A DNA stretch of 64,000 bases from Candidatus Manganitrophaceae bacterium (GCA_016200325.1 JACQEZ010000018.1:1-64000); one strand, 5' to 3'; shown: positions 8,053 through 17,302, counted from the stretch's first letter. Numbers and translations are program-made. Notes: generated by a model from the sequence alone, not told the origin.

Positions 8053-9002
8053 TATCGAAGATGCTTGTTGTAGTCCATATCGAACCACATACCGAAAAAG
8101 AGAGATTGTAATCCAGAAATGATGAGAAAGGCCGAAAAAAGAGCGCTCGTCGTTGCGACGGGACCGACCAGAATTCGATAAGCCACGAGATAAAATCCCA
8201 TCAGCGTGCCGAGCGGCAATAAAACCATTCCGAGGGCATAAAAAAAGATCAGTGGATGAAAATCCTTGATCACATATTTCAGTCCCATTCGTCTGAAAAA
8301 ACCTTTGAAGAGAAGCCAGGAGATGACCGGAATGACCTTTTTTAGACGGATTCCGGATATTTCTCCAATGTTGTAAACCGGTCGGACTGAAACGTCGGCC
8401 ACTTTAAAGGCGGCAATATTCAATTCAATCAGCAAGTCATTCGGGAAACCATATCTTGGATAAATGCGATCGAAATTCAACCGGGCGAGCGCCCGCTTTG
8501 AAATGGCGGTGTAGCCACATTGGGAGTCAGCGATATGCCAATAACCGGAGGCGAACTTTGTCAGCAGCGACAAAACGGAATTTCCCAGATAACGATAGTG
8601 GGGAATCATCTCCCATGACTCGCCTCTGAAAAGGCGGTTCCCCTTGGCATAGTCGACCTCACCGCGGACGACCGGAGCGATCAGGCGATCGAGGTCGTTT
8701 GGATCCATCTGAGCATCTCCCGCCATGACGACTACGACATCGATCTCTTCTTTGAGCGCCGCTTTATAGCCTGTGAGGATCGCCCCTCCGACCCCTTTGT
8801 TTTGTGCATGCTGAATGAGGAGAACGTGATCCGGGTGCTTCTTAACATACGATCGAACGACATCCGCGGTTTGATCCCGGCTCTGATCATCGACGATGAG
8901 AATACGATCGACATACGAAGGCATCGTTTCGATGACGCGCCCAATCAGCTTCTCTTCATTAAAGGCAGGAACCACCACCCCGATCTTTTTATTCTCTATC
9001 AA
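8052..9002 (-). CDS. Glycosyltransferase family 2 (dolichyl/undecaprenyl-phosphate mannose synthase-like)
   Basis: A 316-residue GT-A fold enzyme beginning KIGVVVPAFNEEKLIGRVIE. The nucleotide-sugar Asp pair is at 38-39 (VDDQSRDQT) and the metal/acceptor motif AGDAQMD spans 94-100. Two C-terminal transmembrane helices (about 252-280 and 284-305) anchor it, as in GtrB/DPM1-type enzymes that load a sugar onto polyprenyl phosphate in the inner membrane. The following DUF2723 protein could be the transferase using that lipid-linked donor. The sugar is unknown. Confidence 0.9.
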   Translation of the reverse strand: MIENKKIGVVVPAFNEEKLIGRVIETMPSYVDRILIVDDQSRDQTADVVRSYVKKHPDHVLLIQHAQNKGVGGAILTGYKAALKEEIDVVVVMAGDAQMDPNDLDRLIAPVVRGEVDYAKGNRLFRGESWEMIPHYRYLGNSVLSLLTKFASGYWHIADSQCGYTAISKRALARLNFDRIYPRYGFPNDLLIELNIAAFKVADVSVRPVYNIGEISGIRLKKVIPVISWLLFKGFFRRMGLKYVIKDFHPLIFFYALGMVLLPLGTLMGFYLVAYRILVGPVATTSALFSAFLIISGLQSLFFGMWFDMDYNKHLR

Positions 9003-9012
9003 GGCCGCTCTC

Positions 9013-11145
9013 CTAAGAGTTCATCCGCTGTTGAAGGCTGTTCACCTTATCCTTTGCATCTTCAAAATCGGGGTTTCCTTCTAGAACCTTCTCAAAGTAA
9101 AATAGTGCTTTCTTAATATCTCCTTTTTCTTCTTCCATCACGCCAAAGTAAAAGGTGGTCAGGAAATCGGTCGGATCCATATCGGATGCTTTTTTCAAAA
9201 GTTTCTCCGCTTCTTCCGGCTTTCCCTTATAAAAATAGAGCAGACCCAAATCCCGATACACTTCATGGTCTTGCTTGTTCACTGACATGGCTTCGAGGTA
9301 GAATTTTTCCGCCTCTTCAAGCTCACCCAGTTGGATGTGCGTCGCCCCGAGCATCTTCAGGCTCCACATGTCGTCGGGAATCAGCATTCGGGCCATTTCA
9401 AAATAACCGAGTGCCAATTTAAAGTTCTTCTGATCGAAATAATACGTCCCGCGGCCATTTAAAATATTCCAATAAAAGGTTTTCTCTTCACTGTCGTGGA
9501 ATTCCGTATTGCGGGTGATCTGCTCTCTGAATTTATTTAAAGAACGCTGCTTCGTCTCTACATCAAGGGTGACAGGGGATGTAGAAATCCGGAAGAAGAA
9601 TCCGTCGGGAACGAGCTGATCTAAGACGAGCTTATTATATTTAAAACTCGGCTCCCAATAAATTGGATGATCGTTAATATTCGCTTTAATGAATGAGGGT
9701 CCGAGTTTCTCTCGGGTTGTGGTCGGGACCACGACATGAGGGTATTTTGCCTGCTCAACTTTCGTGAAAACCCGCGGCTGCATAAAATCGACCACACTCA
9801 ACAGGGTCACGTCGGGACGAAAGCCCTCGATCTGTTGCAGATAGCTCAGTCCGAAACCTGTATTCACCATGAAGATGATGGAATTGTGTGGAACGCCATT
9901 TAAGATGGTCCTGTAAATATCTCTCGTAAACCAGTAATTCTCGTCGGCGTTGTCCTTAAAATGGCCCCAAATCAAAAAGCATAATTGAATTCCCAGCAAT
10001 CCCCAGATCACCTTAATGTAATTGGGATTAAATGCATATCTTTTCTGCCACATCAGACACTGCTTGCATATGAACCGGATACCGATTCCAAGGAGGAGCG
10101 TAACGACCAGAAAGGTCGGGATAAATGCTGAGTTCCACCGCCAATAACGAACAAAAAAGATAAAAGGAGGAAAATAAAAAAGAGCAAACATCGCCAACAA
10201 TTTTATTTCTTTTTTTATTACGAGATAGATCAATCCAATCCCAGCGACCAAGATACCCAGAAACGAAAAATTTTCCATGAGTAATTTTAAATAAAACAAA
10301 AACTGAGGGAGCAGCGGTTCAGGAAGGCTGAAATGATAGCTCGCATCTTTGCGATCTGTAATATGAATCAAAAAATTCGAAAGGGTTTCCGGGTCTCCCC
10401 AATTATAAAAAGGGTTCCGTGAAGAGCGAATTGGGAGATAAAGATAGACTGAGAACCCCAGCAAAAAAAAGAAAAAGAGGAGCGCGTATGTCTTAAAGAT
10501 ATCCTGGGAGAAAGGCCTCAGCCAAACGAAATAAACCAATAGAAGTAAAAGGGGAAGATAAAGAATCAAAATAGCATGAGCGCCCAAACTTAAGCCATAT
10601 AGAAACGACAGTGTGAAGAACAATTGAAATACACCCGCATTCTGGGGTCCAGATTGTTTGGAGAACAGATCGGTTTTGAGCAGGATCAAAATAAAAAGCG
10701 CGGTAAAGAAATTTTGAAAGGCATACACTTCGGTAGAGTTTGAATTCTCCCAAAGCGCATTCGAAAACGAAAAAACAAGTGTAGCAAAAAAAGCGATCCA
10801 TCGAATGCCATCGGATGAATCGAAGGCGGTGTCCTCGGTTGATATCTGTTGGAGCAAAACAGAGAGGATTAAATAAATAAGTGTCGCCACCGCTGCGCCG
10901 AAAAAGGCCGATACCAATGTGGTTTTAAAAGCGATGCTTCCTATTGGAATAAAGGTAAAAAGTTTGGCCATCATGGCATAAAGGGGCGATCCGGCTGGAT
11001 GGGCGATATCCAGCAAGAACCCAATGGTCTGGAACTCAGGCGTATCTCGCCAATAGGTAGAAGGAAGGGCGGTAAAGAGGTAAGTACTGAACGAAATAAA
11101 AAAGATAAGGGGTGGGAAAGAGTCGGTGATCCTCTTTGGCGTCAT
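9013..11145 (-). CDS. DUF2723 membrane protein with C-terminal TPR repeats
   Basis: A roughly 710-residue protein. The N-terminal half has about ten transmembrane helices and begins with the DUF2723 signature region (TYWRDTPEFQTIGFLLDIAHP, quoted in part as YWRDTPEF and AHPAGSPLY), a family related to GT-C protein O-mannosyltransferases. A large periplasmic part follows and then three or four TPR units (for example YFYKGKPEEAEKLLKKA). I take the ATG at 11145, because an earlier in-frame GTG lies inside the pilA terminator. It ends 10 bases before the GT2 gene. Transfer of a lipid-linked sugar to a surface protein, perhaps the pilin encoded just upstream, is inference. Confidence 0.8.
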   Translation of the reverse strand: MTPKRITDSFPPLIFFISFSTYLFTALPSTYWRDTPEFQTIGFLLDIAHPAGSPLYAMMAKLFTFIPIGSIAFKTTLVSAFFGAAVATLIYLILSVLLQQISTEDTAFDSSDGIRWIAFFATLVFSFSNALWENSNSTEVYAFQNFFTALFILILLKTDLFSKQSGPQNAGVFQLFFTLSFLYGLSLGAHAILILYLPLLLLLVYFVWLRPFSQDIFKTYALLFFFFLLGFSVYLYLPIRSSRNPFYNWGDPETLSNFLIHITDRKDASYHFSLPEPLLPQFLFYLKLLMENFSFLGILVAGIGLIYLVIKKEIKLLAMFALFYFPPFIFFVRYWRWNSAFIPTFLVVTLLLGIGIRFICKQCLMWQKRYAFNPNYIKVIWGLLGIQLCFLIWGHFKDNADENYWFTRDIYRTILNGVPHNSIIFMVNTGFGLSYLQQIEGFRPDVTLLSVVDFMQPRVFTKVEQAKYPHVVVPTTTREKLGPSFIKANINDHPIYWEPSFKYNKLVLDQLVPDGFFFRISTSPVTLDVETKQRSLNKFREQITRNTEFHDSEEKTFYWNILNGRGTYYFDQKNFKLALGYFEMARMLIPDDMWSLKMLGATHIQLGELEEAEKFYLEAMSVNKQDHEVYRDLGLLYFYKGKPEEAEKLLKKASDMDPTDFLTTFYFGVMEEEKGDIKKALFYFEKVLEGNPDFEDAKDKVNSLQQRMNS

Positions 11146-11153
11146 AGAAACGG

Positions 11154-11191
11154 AATAAAAAGAGGTGGATGGACCTTTCGATCCATCCACC
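11154..11191 (-). terminator. Rho-independent terminator of pilA
   Basis: On the minus strand a 10-bp perfect stem (11164-11173 with 11182-11191) and an 8-base loop are followed by a T-rich run (TCTTTTT) just past the pilA stop. It should separate pilA from the downstream DUF2723 gene, with possible read-through. Confidence 0.85.
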
Positions 11192-11203
11192 CCGGTGAGG
11201 TTC

Positions 11204-11602
11204 TTAGGCAGTAAATGAGGATGCCTTCGAATCGGTCAGCGTTTTGGTCTGATCGATTTTCCAGACGTCACCGATAACACGCCCCGCCGTCCCTGTTGCC
11301 TTGGCGGTGAACGTGGTATTGGCTAAACCGGAGAGTGTATATGTATACCGTGGCGACCCCGATGTCGTGAACCCGATGATCGGTAATGTGGCGCCGGTAA
11401 AGCCGGTCGTATTCGAGGCGGAATAGGCGACCATGCTGGTAAAGACCGCGCCTAAATTCGCCTTGGCCTCAGCCTGCTGCGACTTGGCTTGATAATTGAG
11501 AAAGTTCGGAATCGCAATCGCCGCAAGAATACCAACGATTGCAACCACGATCATCAGCTCAATCAGTGTGAAACCCTTCTGGTTCTTCGCTCTGTTAAAC
11601 AT
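11204..11602 (-). CDS. pilA: Type IV major pilin-like protein
   Basis: A 132-residue prepilin. The leader [10 protein letters not shown] is cut by prepilin peptidase between Gly10 and Phe11, the mature N-terminus [20 protein letters not shown] carries the conserved Glu5, and the helix continues into a small globular domain of Ala/Thr/Gly-rich beta strands. The start is set by AGGGAGG seven bases upstream. It is transcribed alone from a sigma-54-type promoter and ends at a good terminator. No other pilus assembly gene is in the window. The missing C-terminal Cys pair resembles short pilins rather than Neisseria-type ones. Confidence 0.93.
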   Translation of the reverse strand: MFNRAKNQKGFTLIELMIVVAIVGILAAIAIPNFLNYQAKSQQAEAKANLGAVFTSMVAYSASNTTGFTGATLPIIGFTTSGSPRYTYTLSGLANTTFTAKATGTAGRVIGDVWKIDQTKTLTDSKASSFTA

Positions 11603-11621
11603 GATTTCCTCCCTTTGATGT

Positions 11622-11652
11622 AATCTGAATCTACTCCTGAGTAATTCAGATT
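11622..11652 (-). repeat. Hairpin in the pilA 5' leader
   Basis: A 9-bp arm (11622-11630 with 11644-11652) continues into a 5-bp arm (11632-11636 with 11639-11643) across a one-base bulge, leaving a two-base loop. It lies between the predicted transcription start and the Shine-Dalgarno, so it would be a stable structure near the 5' end of the mRNA. Confidence 0.75.
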
Positions 11653-11672
11653 GCGAGTTCGTACAAGGACAT

Positions 11673-11688
11673 TGCACGTTATGTGCCA
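11673..11688 (-). promoter_or_regulatory. Sigma-54-type promoter of pilA
   Basis: The minus strand reads TGGCAC-ATAACG-TGCA, with the GG and GC dinucleotides separated by 10 bases as required for RpoN promoters (-24/-12). The start point is near 11662, about 60 bases before the ATG. RpoN plus a PilR-type activator controls pilA in many bacteria. Confidence 0.8.
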
Positions 11689-11702
11689 CCATTCGAACCC
11701 AG

Positions 11703-12080
11703 CAATAAAATGAAATAATTCACTATTTCAATAACTTACAGGACTGTATTCCCTTCCGGGATAGATTCGCATCCAAGGATTGTCACTGTTTGAATACGGA
11801 TCTGACACTTTTCGTCAACAGAGACTGAATCTTTGTAAAAATTCTTTAGAGGAATGGGAGAAGGGCTGATTAGTGGAATTCTTGGGATCGCCACCTGAAA
11901 GATTTTGAATTCGTTCGGTCGTTTAAATATCACTGGCGATTCGTCCCTGAAATGCCAATTACCTTCGCGTCGGGGTTTGACGCATTTAATCATCGATTAA
12001 CATCAAGTCGTGCTGCAGCCGCTGATTCTATCATTAACGTGCATTATTCTGATCATTAAAGCAACAACATTCCTACACCC
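11703..12080. other. Non-coding stretch upstream of pilA
   Basis: About 380 AT-rich bases with no convincing gene. An 85-codon open frame at 11736-11993 lacks a good ribosome site and family resemblance. Enhancer-like sites for a sigma-54 activator would be expected here, but I cannot define one. A short TACAC/GTGTA hairpin without a T-run follows the stop of the TPR gene near 12081. Confidence 0.6.
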
Positions 12081-13922
12081 TTAGTGTAAAGATCCTTTCT
12101 GGACATCTTTCTGTACAGAGGATTCAGCAGGAAAAATCTCCTGACTATCAGATCTTTTTTGAGAGCGGTCTTCAACGAGCGGTTCTCCAAAGCCGGCCTG
12201 CTTAAAGCGGGTGATTAACTTATCATTTTTCGGATCCAGTTTTAATGAGTGAGTCCATGCCTCTTTGGCAAGGTCGAGATGGTTTTGTCGAAGATAAAGC
12301 TCGCCGAGATGCTCATGAATGACCGGATCTTCGGGGACCAACGAGACCGCTTTCTGAAGCGTCTGTAGCGCTTCTTCCATCTTCCCCTTTTTATAGTATG
12401 CCCACCCGAGGCTGTCGATAAAGTAGCCGTCATCGGGTCGAATAATGAGGGCACGATTGATAAGATCAATCGCCTCATTCAGATGGACCCCTTTCTCGGC
12501 ATAGGTATATCCAAGATAATTGAGTGCGTTTGCATGTCGAGAATCCAGCTCGATCGTTTTTTCCATTTCTTTCACAACGTCATCAAATCGGTTCAATTTG
12601 TCATACGTCGCGCCGAGATGGAAATGCAGATCTGCCGCCTTTGGATTTTTTTCAATTCCCTTCAAAAAAATCCGGCTGGCCTCCTCATAACGGTTTGATT
12701 CGTAAAGAACCAGCCCGTTAAAAAGATAGGCTTCCGGTTTCTGACTGTCGATCTGGAGCGCACGTTCTCCCTGCTCAAGCGCCTCGTCGATCTGTTTCAA
12801 TTTATAAAAATAGAGCGCTCCCAGCCGGATTCGAACATCATACAACTTGTTATCTTTTTCCAGAGTCTCGCGATAAAGGGAGACCGCTTTTTCGTATTCC
12901 TTGTTTTCCTCATAAAGTGTCGCCAGATAGATCTTGAGGCGAATATCCTCCGGCCTTCCCTGAATGACTGTTGAAATTTTCTCGATCCCTTTAGCGTATT
13001 CTTTTTTCTCAACCCAGATCAGCGCCTCTTGCAAGGCGATGTCGAGATTGGACGGATCCAACCTGCCCAGCTCGTCCAAGAAACCGAGGGCTTCATCATA
13101 CGCCTTCTGCTGGATGAGGAGTTGTACCAGCCGGCCCCTCGCTTCTCGGCTTCTCGGATTGACCTCTTGTAGAATAAAGCGGTAGACCTTGTCTGCTTCT
13201 TCCGGTTTATTCTGAAGTTCATAGACGCGGGCAATTTCAAGATGCCCATGTTCAAAATTAGGATGGAAAGAGACCGCTTTCTGATAATAGGACAATGCGC
13301 GATCAAGTGCTTTCTTCTCAACGGAAATTCGACCGAGATAGTAATACCCCAATCCGGAGGTAGGATCGACATCGATCCCTTTTTGAATCATTTCTTCTGC
13401 CTTTGTCAGGTCCCCTTGCGCCGCATAAATTCCGGCCAAACTATAGTAGACTTCTATCTTTTTCGGATCAATCTCAATGAGCTGCCGAAAGACCTTCAAA
13501 CCCTTTTCAGACTGCCCCGCCGCAACATAAATATTTCCGAGCAGATTGAGGACTCGAGGATCCTTCGGATGAAGCTGGAAGGCGCGCTCCGCATAAGCCG
13601 TCGCTTGCTTCTGATCTTCCATCTGACCGTAGAGCGATGCGATCCGGGTGAGCAGAAAAGCGGAGCTGGGGTCATATCGGAGCGCCGTCATATAGGCTTT
13701 CAACGCCTGTTGGTCTTCTCCCTGATCCTCCAATTGAAGACCAATCACGGCATGATAGTAGGCGTCCGGCAGGGGAATTTCTTCACGAGAAGCTTCTCCT
13801 GCTGAAGGATCAATAGACAGATGGTTCTTCTTCAGGACAGCACAAGAAAGAGCTTGCGAACAAAGAAGAAGAATGAACAGAACTTTGGAGACAGACCTCA
13901 AAGGAAGAGACAGATAGGACAT
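12081..13922 (-). CDS. TPR-rich lipoprotein
   Basis: A 613-residue protein with a lipoprotein signal peptide: hydrophobic core VLFILLLCSQ, lipobox ALSC with Cys27. About 14 tandem TPR units fill the rest (recurring patterns such as LGxxY, A-x-x-x-Y and P-x-x-P). It should sit on a periplasmic membrane face as a scaffold. Similar TPR lipoproteins occur in pilus, exopolysaccharide and export systems, and PilF-like pilotins are shorter. AGAGAGG precedes the chosen ATG; a start 33 bases upstream would bury the signal peptide. It follows tatA after 33 bases on the same strand. Confidence 0.85.
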   Translation of the reverse strand: MSYLSLPLRSVSKVLFILLLCSQALSCAVLKKNHLSIDPSAGEASREEIPLPDAYYHAVIGLQLEDQGEDQQALKAYMTALRYDPSSAFLLTRIASLYGQMEDQKQATAYAERAFQLHPKDPRVLNLLGNIYVAAGQSEKGLKVFRQLIEIDPKKIEVYYSLAGIYAAQGDLTKAEEMIQKGIDVDPTSGLGYYYLGRISVEKKALDRALSYYQKAVSFHPNFEHGHLEIARVYELQNKPEEADKVYRFILQEVNPRSREARGRLVQLLIQQKAYDEALGFLDELGRLDPSNLDIALQEALIWVEKKEYAKGIEKISTVIQGRPEDIRLKIYLATLYEENKEYEKAVSLYRETLEKDNKLYDVRIRLGALYFYKLKQIDEALEQGERALQIDSQKPEAYLFNGLVLYESNRYEEASRIFLKGIEKNPKAADLHFHLGATYDKLNRFDDVVKEMEKTIELDSRHANALNYLGYTYAEKGVHLNEAIDLINRALIIRPDDGYFIDSLGWAYYKKGKMEEALQTLQKAVSLVPEDPVIHEHLGELYLRQNHLDLAKEAWTHSLKLDPKNDKLITRFKQAGFGEPLVEDRSQKRSDSQEIFPAESSVQKDVQKGSLH

Positions 13923-13955
13923 TGAACCTCTCTTAATTAACAACTCCGCCGACAC

Positions 13956-14159
13956 TCAATGTTTTTCCGCCCCTGCCTTCTGAGCCTCTTCCTTTTCTTT
14001 TGGGGTCACATCAATGGCCTCTGCTTCGGACATCCCTTTTTTAAAACCCCGGATGGCCTTCCCGAGACCCAATCCGATTTCGGGTAACTTTCCAGCGCCG
14101 AAAATGATCATAATGATAACGAGCAGAACCAGAAGCTCAGGCATCCCAATTCCAAACAT
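13956..14159 (-). CDS. tatA: Twin-arginine translocase subunit TatA/TatE
   Basis: A 67-residue protein with the TatA architecture: a short N-terminal transmembrane helix (about 8-21), the hinge [10 protein letters not shown], an amphipathic helix [11 protein letters not shown] and a charged tail. TatA forms the pore-like oligomer of the Tat pathway that exports folded proteins across the inner membrane. No tatB or tatC is nearby. The 239 bases between it and dnaB carry no gene I can see. Confidence 0.95.
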   Translation of the reverse strand: MFGIGMPELLVLLVIIMIIFGAGKLPEIGLGLGKAIRGFKKGMSEAEAIDVTPKEKEEAQKAGAEKH

Positions 14160-14398
14160 AAAAATACCTCTCAGTTAAATGATTGGAAGATCTCAAAATG
14201 AGGGGCAGGCATTGCGGTGAAACCAGAACGAAGAGCCCTTCACACCTAATTAAAACGGGGCAATCCTATCTTGATATTTTTTAGAAAGTGTTGAAGAACG
14301 CGCCGTGAGCGCAATTCTTACGCGTACCAATTTTGCCTATCTAAATGATCGCGTATTCAGCAAATTATAGGAGGAATTGAAGACCTTGTCAAATCGAT

Positions 14399-15811
14399 TT
14401 ATAGTTCCATTCCGGCGGGAAGCCGTTTGGGATGGTCGTCGGCCAGATCTTCGAATCGCGTATAGCGGTCTATAAAAGCCATCGGGACATCGCCGATGGG
14501 ACCGTTGCGCTGTTTTCCGATGATGATCTCCGCCAATCCTCTTCGTCCGCAGATGCACTCTCCGTCCCGCGGACATTTACAAGGATCGTACACCTCTTCG
14601 CGATAGATAAAGAGGACGACATCCGCATCCTGCTCAATCGCGCCCGACTCTCGCAGGTCGGCAAGCATCGGCCGCTTCTTTTTTTCCGGCCGTGATTCGA
14701 CGGCGCGAGAAAGCTGGGAAAGGGCGATCACCGGAACGTGGAGCTCTTTGGCCAAGGCCTTCAGAGAGCGTGAGATATCAGAAATTTCTTGCTGACGATT
14801 GTCGGCATCTTCCCGACCCCGCATCAATTGAAGATAATCGACGATGATCAAACTCAGATTGTGTTCCGCTTTCAGCCGGCGCGCCTTCGCCCGCATCTCC
14901 AGAATGGACATTGACGCGGAATCATCGATGAAGATCGGCGATTCACTCAATTTTCCTGCCGCCCGAATCAGTTGCTGCCAATTGTCATTGCCCGGCCGCC
15001 CGAGATAACCGGAACGGATCTTGTGCGAATCGACCCGCGCCTCAGAACAAAGCATGCGGAGAACCAATTGCTCTTTCGACATCTCCAAGCTGAAGACACC
15101 GACCGTTTGGCGGTTCTTAATCGCGACATTTTGTGCCATCCCTAACGCAAACGCCGTCTTTCCCATGGAGGGCCGGCCGGCCACAATGACCAAGTCACCC
15201 GCCTGGAGGCCGGAAGTCATTTTATCCAGATCTTTAAATCCGGTTGGAAGACCGGTCAGCCGCTGCTCCGCCAGTTTCTCGATGATTTCGAACCCCGCTT
15301 TCACCAGTTCTCGCATCGGAACGAAGGTTCCCTGCATCTTTTTGTCGGAGATGGCAAAGATGCTCCGCTCGGCATGGTCCAGCAGATCTTCCACCCGTCC
15401 CTGCGATTCATAACCGACGGTCACGATGTCGGTTGCAATGCTGATCAAATTTCGAAGCAACGCTTTCTCATGAATGATCTTGGCATGCAGCCGGACATTG
15501 GCCGCGGTGGCGACGCTGTTGAGGATTTCCGCAAGGTAGGACGCTCCGCCGACCGCTTCAAGCTGTCCTTTGACGCGAAGATATTCGGTTAAGGTGATCA
15601 TATCCACCGCCTCATTCGACTCATTTAGCTCGAGCAGCGCGGAGAAAAGCTTCCGGTGACTCTCTTTGTAGAAATCGTCCGACCGGAGGATCTCAACGAC
15701 CTTATTAATCGCCTGTTGATCGAGGAGAATTGCGGCCAACACCGCCTGCTCCGCCTCCAGGTTCTGAGGGGGAAGCTTTTGAATCGAAATTTCTGTCGGA
15801 CTCATCGCCAT
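14399..15811 (-). CDS. dnaB: Replicative DNA helicase DnaB
   Basis: A hexameric 5'-3' replication-fork helicase of about 470 residues. The N-terminal domain begins KLPPQNLEAEQAVL, Walker A is GRPSMGKT, Walker B-region is LIIVDYLQLM, and the arginine-finger area ends in KQRNGPIG. The region just before LAEIIIGKQRNGP carries an extra four-cysteine loop, C-x-C-x5-C-x-C (codons 14549-14581), which I do not expect in ordinary DnaB. The start is uncertain because no clear Shine-Dalgarno is visible and two ATG codons lie close together. hisZ ends just upstream. Confidence 0.95.
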   Translation of the reverse strand: MAMSPTEISIQKLPPQNLEAEQAVLAAILLDQQAINKVVEILRSDDFYKESHRKLFSALLELNESNEAVDMITLTEYLRVKGQLEAVGGASYLAEILNSVATAANVRLHAKIIHEKALLRNLISIATDIVTVGYESQGRVEDLLDHAERSIFAISDKKMQGTFVPMRELVKAGFEIIEKLAEQRLTGLPTGFKDLDKMTSGLQAGDLVIVAGRPSMGKTAFALGMAQNVAIKNRQTVGVFSLEMSKEQLVLRMLCSEARVDSHKIRSGYLGRPGNDNWQQLIRAAGKLSESPIFIDDSASMSILEMRAKARRLKAEHNLSLIIVDYLQLMRGREDADNRQQEISDISRSLKALAKELHVPVIALSQLSRAVESRPEKKKRPMLADLRESGAIEQDADVVLFIYREEVYDPCKCPRDGECICGRRGLAEIIIGKQRNGPIGDVPMAFIDRYTRFEDLADDHPKRLPAGMEL

Positions 15812-15847
15812 AAGACAACTCGGAATAGAGGTTAACAAAAAATCTGA

Positions 15848-17140
15848 CTAGGAAGATTTCAGCCACGCCAGAAGATCAGGCTCATCCTGGCGCTGCTGTC
15901 GTCCCGTTTGAACATCAATCGAGCGGATCGTTTTGTCACGTCCACCCGGAAGGAGAAGAATCTTAGCGACCTTTTGCTTGCGCGCATCGGCCAAACAAGG
16001 TTCGACATCGCCGCGGAATCCGTTTCGGCGGATCACGCGATAGCCTTCCCGGCGAAGTTGGCGGGAAAGCGCGATCGCCTCCGAGGAGGCGTCGCCGGCA
16101 TGGAGGATGAGAAAATCGGCCGACGCATAATCGTTGCCGTTTCCCGATGCCTGCTCCAGCACACACTGAACCCGCTCGAGATGGAGCGCAAAACCGGTGG
16201 AGGAGGAGGGGGTACCGAACTTTTCCAACAGAGCGTCATACCGCCCCCCGCCCCCCAACTCCGCGCCGATGCCGTCGGCAAAAATCTCGAAAATCGTTCC
16301 GGTATAATAATCGAAGCCGCGGACCTCGCTCAGATCAATCAACAACGATTCTTCATGCCCCGCCTGCTTTAAGATCAGATAAACCTCATGAAGTCTCCGA
16401 AGCGCCGCTTTGCAGGCGGGGCGCGTCGAGAGCCGCTTTGCAGCATCGAAGACCTCTTCGCCGCCAAAAAGCTCAAGCAGAGCAAGGACCTGTTTCTGGA
16501 CCCCGGCTCCGACCTGCGCTTCCTTCATTAATGCTTCCAAATGGGATGCATCTTTCTTCGCAACCGCCCCTAAGATTCGCTTAAAAGAGGCGGGCGATGA
16601 TTCAAACGGCTGAAGCACCCCCCGGGTGAATGCCATCTGTCCAAGGGCAATCTTAAATTTCTTCAACCCCAGTTTCTGCAAAATCTCAATGGCAAGCGAG
16701 ATCGTTTCCGCATCGGCTTCAGCATCGGAGGGACCGATCAACTCCCCGCCGATCTGATGGATTTCGCGCTCCCTTCCGGCATGCTCCTCCTCATGGCGGA
16801 AGACATTGGCCGAATAACAGAGCCGGAGCGGCAACGGTTGATCGGAGAGAAGCGTCGCCGCGATCCGGGCGATCTGAGGTGTCACATCGGGACGGAGAAC
16901 CATCAATCGACCGGTTGCACGGTCGACAAATTTATAGGCACGATTGAGCAGTTCCTCACCCACACCCAATGAAAAGACATCGAGGTATTCAAAGATCGGG
17001 GTAATGACCTCTTGATAGCCCCATTGGGAGAAGATCGAGAGGGTTTGTCGCTCGATCTCCCGGCGCTTGGCGGTTCCCTCCGGAAGAAAAGTGGCCACCC
17101 CTTTGGGAATCATTGTTCTTGGCTTACCGGGCAGTTTCAT
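15848..17140 (-). CDS. hisZ: ATP phosphoribosyltransferase regulatory subunit (HisZ)
   Basis: A 430-residue HisRS-like paralogue without the tRNA-binding role. The class II core includes motif 2 around LRPDVTPQIARI and CYSANVFRHEE, and a later VRGFDYYTGTIFEIF and GGGGRYDALL stretch. It retains an HGTP-type C-terminal domain (about 335-425) that many HisZ lack, so a true histidyl-tRNA synthetase is the main alternative; the opening PKGVATFLPEGTAKRREIE favours HisZ. With short HisG it would form the first enzyme of histidine synthesis. hisG is not in the window. Confidence 0.82.
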   Translation of the reverse strand: MKLPGKPRTMIPKGVATFLPEGTAKRREIERQTLSIFSQWGYQEVITPIFEYLDVFSLGVGEELLNRAYKFVDRATGRLMVLRPDVTPQIARIAATLLSDQPLPLRLCYSANVFRHEEEHAGREREIHQIGGELIGPSDAEADAETISLAIEILQKLGLKKFKIALGQMAFTRGVLQPFESSPASFKRILGAVAKKDASHLEALMKEAQVGAGVQKQVLALLELFGGEEVFDAAKRLSTRPACKAALRRLHEVYLILKQAGHEESLLIDLSEVRGFDYYTGTIFEIFADGIGAELGGGGRYDALLEKFGTPSSSTGFALHLERVQCVLEQASGNGNDYASADFLILHAGDASSEAIALSRQLRREGYRVIRRNGFRGDVEPCLADARKQKVAKILLLPGGRDKTIRSIDVQTGRQQRQDEPDLLAWLKSS

Positions 17141-17240
17141 GGGTGAGTCGGCTTAAACTCGCGATTTCCGCAGTGATGTCTCAACATGCAATCTAAACAG
17201 GGAGAGTGGGAGAAGCGGACTGTTGAACTCGTTCGTGGAG

Positions 17241-17302
17241 GCGGCCCCTCCCAAATTCAAAGGGGCCGCTTCACGCTTTATTGGTTTCGACCGCCTCGGC
17301 GG
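17241..17302 (-). terminator. Two hairpins directly after serA
   Basis: On the minus strand a CCGCC/GGCGG hairpin (17291-17302) abuts the serA stop, and a 9-bp stem GCGGCCCCT/AGGGGCCGC (17241-17249 with 17261-17269) follows. There is no strong T-run, so this may be a weak terminator or a 3'-end stabiliser. Confidence 0.5.

Noticed and set aside
11736-11993. An 85-codon open frame upstream of pilA
   Set aside because: No ribosome site, no family resemblance, and it lies in the expected regulatory region of pilA.
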